From Calditrichaceae bacterium (lineage in GTDB: Bacteria > Calditrichota > Calditrichia > Calditrichales > Calditrichaceae): DNA of 7,339 bases. The notes below the pieces were generated by a model. It ran no database searches, had not been told where the DNA came from, and saw only the letters and a program-made list of their open reading frames with translations. The position numbers were made by a program, and so were the translations under genes. The stretch's first letter is position 1, and each line of letters starts with the position of its first letter. Below are positions 6,989 through 7,339 of this stretch, in pieces. The stretch covers positions 1-7,339 of the forward strand of contig JANTFQ010000114.1 of the NCBI GenBank assembly GCA_024763405.1, in the 5' to 3' direction.

Positions 6989-7339
6989 TCATTGTTTAAT
7001 CTTGTTTATAAGGATTAATTTCTTATTGGTATTTACAAGTCCATTTAAACTTTTTATATACTCTTCTTTAAATCTAATAACTTTATCTCCGTTAAAAAGG
7101 GTTAAGAACTGTTTTCCTTTTGGATTTGACGGAAGATTGACCGCCGTTGTCATCATAAGATCACGTAATTTTTTTTCCAGAGCTGTGTTCAGGCATGATA
7201 TCCGATTTAAGAACGGCGGGGATTTTTTGATTATTTTAAGTGTATTGCCCAACTGGGGATTTAATTCTGTCATCGTAGTAAAGGTATTGGAGCCGACGAC
7301 ACAGGCATCGGCTTTTCCAAAAAACACATTAAGGACAGC
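6989..7339 (-). CDS. C-terminal part of PhnD-type phosphate/phosphite/phosphonate-like ABC substrate-binding protein
   Basis: The frame stays open to the right edge (codons for Ala-Val-Leu-Asn-Val at 7339-7325), so 7325 is an internal Val codon, not a start. Only the last 116 residues, ending at TGA 6989-6991, are visible. The segment FFGKADACVV, then a TMTELNPQLG region, an IIKKSPPF strand, a helix around LEKKLRDLMM and the KGKQFLTLF motif are typical of the second lobe of PhnD-family periplasmic binding proteins. Proteins of this family serve either ABC importers or, as stand-alone genes beside histidine kinases, as sensory subunits. Here the next genes are kinases and no permease or ATPase follows, which favours the sensory role, although the upstream side is not visible. 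The ligand cannot be deduced because most of the binding residues are outside the window. The C-terminal tail (NTNKKLILINKIKQ) is basic. Confidence 0.82.
   Translation of the reverse strand, partial: AVLNVFFGKADACVVGSNTFTTMTELNPQLGNTLKIIKKSPPFLNRISCLNTALEKKLRDLMMTTAVNLPSNPKGKQFLTLFNGDKVIRFKEEYIKSLNGLVNTNKKLILINKIKQ

Noticed and set aside
7325..7327. GTG start for the PhnD-like gene
   Set aside because: The frame continues open to the window edge, and the sequence before it (Ala-Val-Leu-Asn) continues the binding-protein fold, so this is an internal Val codon.

Overview
The window looks like an ordinary chromosomal segment of moderate to low GC from a Gram-negative bacterium of the FCB group. 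The best guess is a Calditrichota-, Ignavibacteria- or Marinimicrobia-like lineage. The main clue is the protein fragment at the left edge. It ends in a C-terminal sorting/FlgD-like domain with the FPNPFNP signature that such bacteria attach to many secreted proteins. The genus cannot be named from the sequence alone.

Layout. On the + strand, bases 1-441 hold the C-terminal end of a secreted or surface protein, followed by a clear intrinsic terminator (484-520). Next comes a complete soluble class III adenylate cyclase (603-1661) with an N-terminal four-cysteine, histidine-rich zinc-ribbon-like module. Everything from 1696 to the right edge is on the - strand and converges on the cyclase with only 34 bp between stops. 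In transcription order this strand carries: the C-terminal end of a PhnD-type (phosphate/phosphonate-like) periplasmic binding protein (7339-6989), a two-TM HAMP histidine kinase of the HisKA_2 class (6917-5400), a second HisKA_2 kinase with about six TM helices (5382-4003), and a soluble hybrid protein REC-PAS-PAS-HisKA-HATPase-REC (3990-1696). Gaps are 71, 17 and 12 bp, so at least the three kinase genes, and probably all four, form one operon. Its promoter lies outside the window.

Interpretation. The - strand genes look like a multi-input phosphorelay. A periplasmic solute-binding protein may present a ligand to the adjacent periplasmic-domain kinase. A second membrane kinase with a nearly identical catalytic core but a different membrane input may feed the same partner, and the hybrid's N-terminal receiver is the obvious local phosphate acceptor. 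The two HisKA_2 kinases share about 69% identity over 123 aligned core residues, which indicates tandem duplication followed by replacement of the sensor part. No DNA-binding regulator, HPt or c-di-GMP output is encoded here, so the final output is unknown. No RNA gene, CRISPR array or insertion sequence was seen, and no intergenic stretch exceeds 300 bp.
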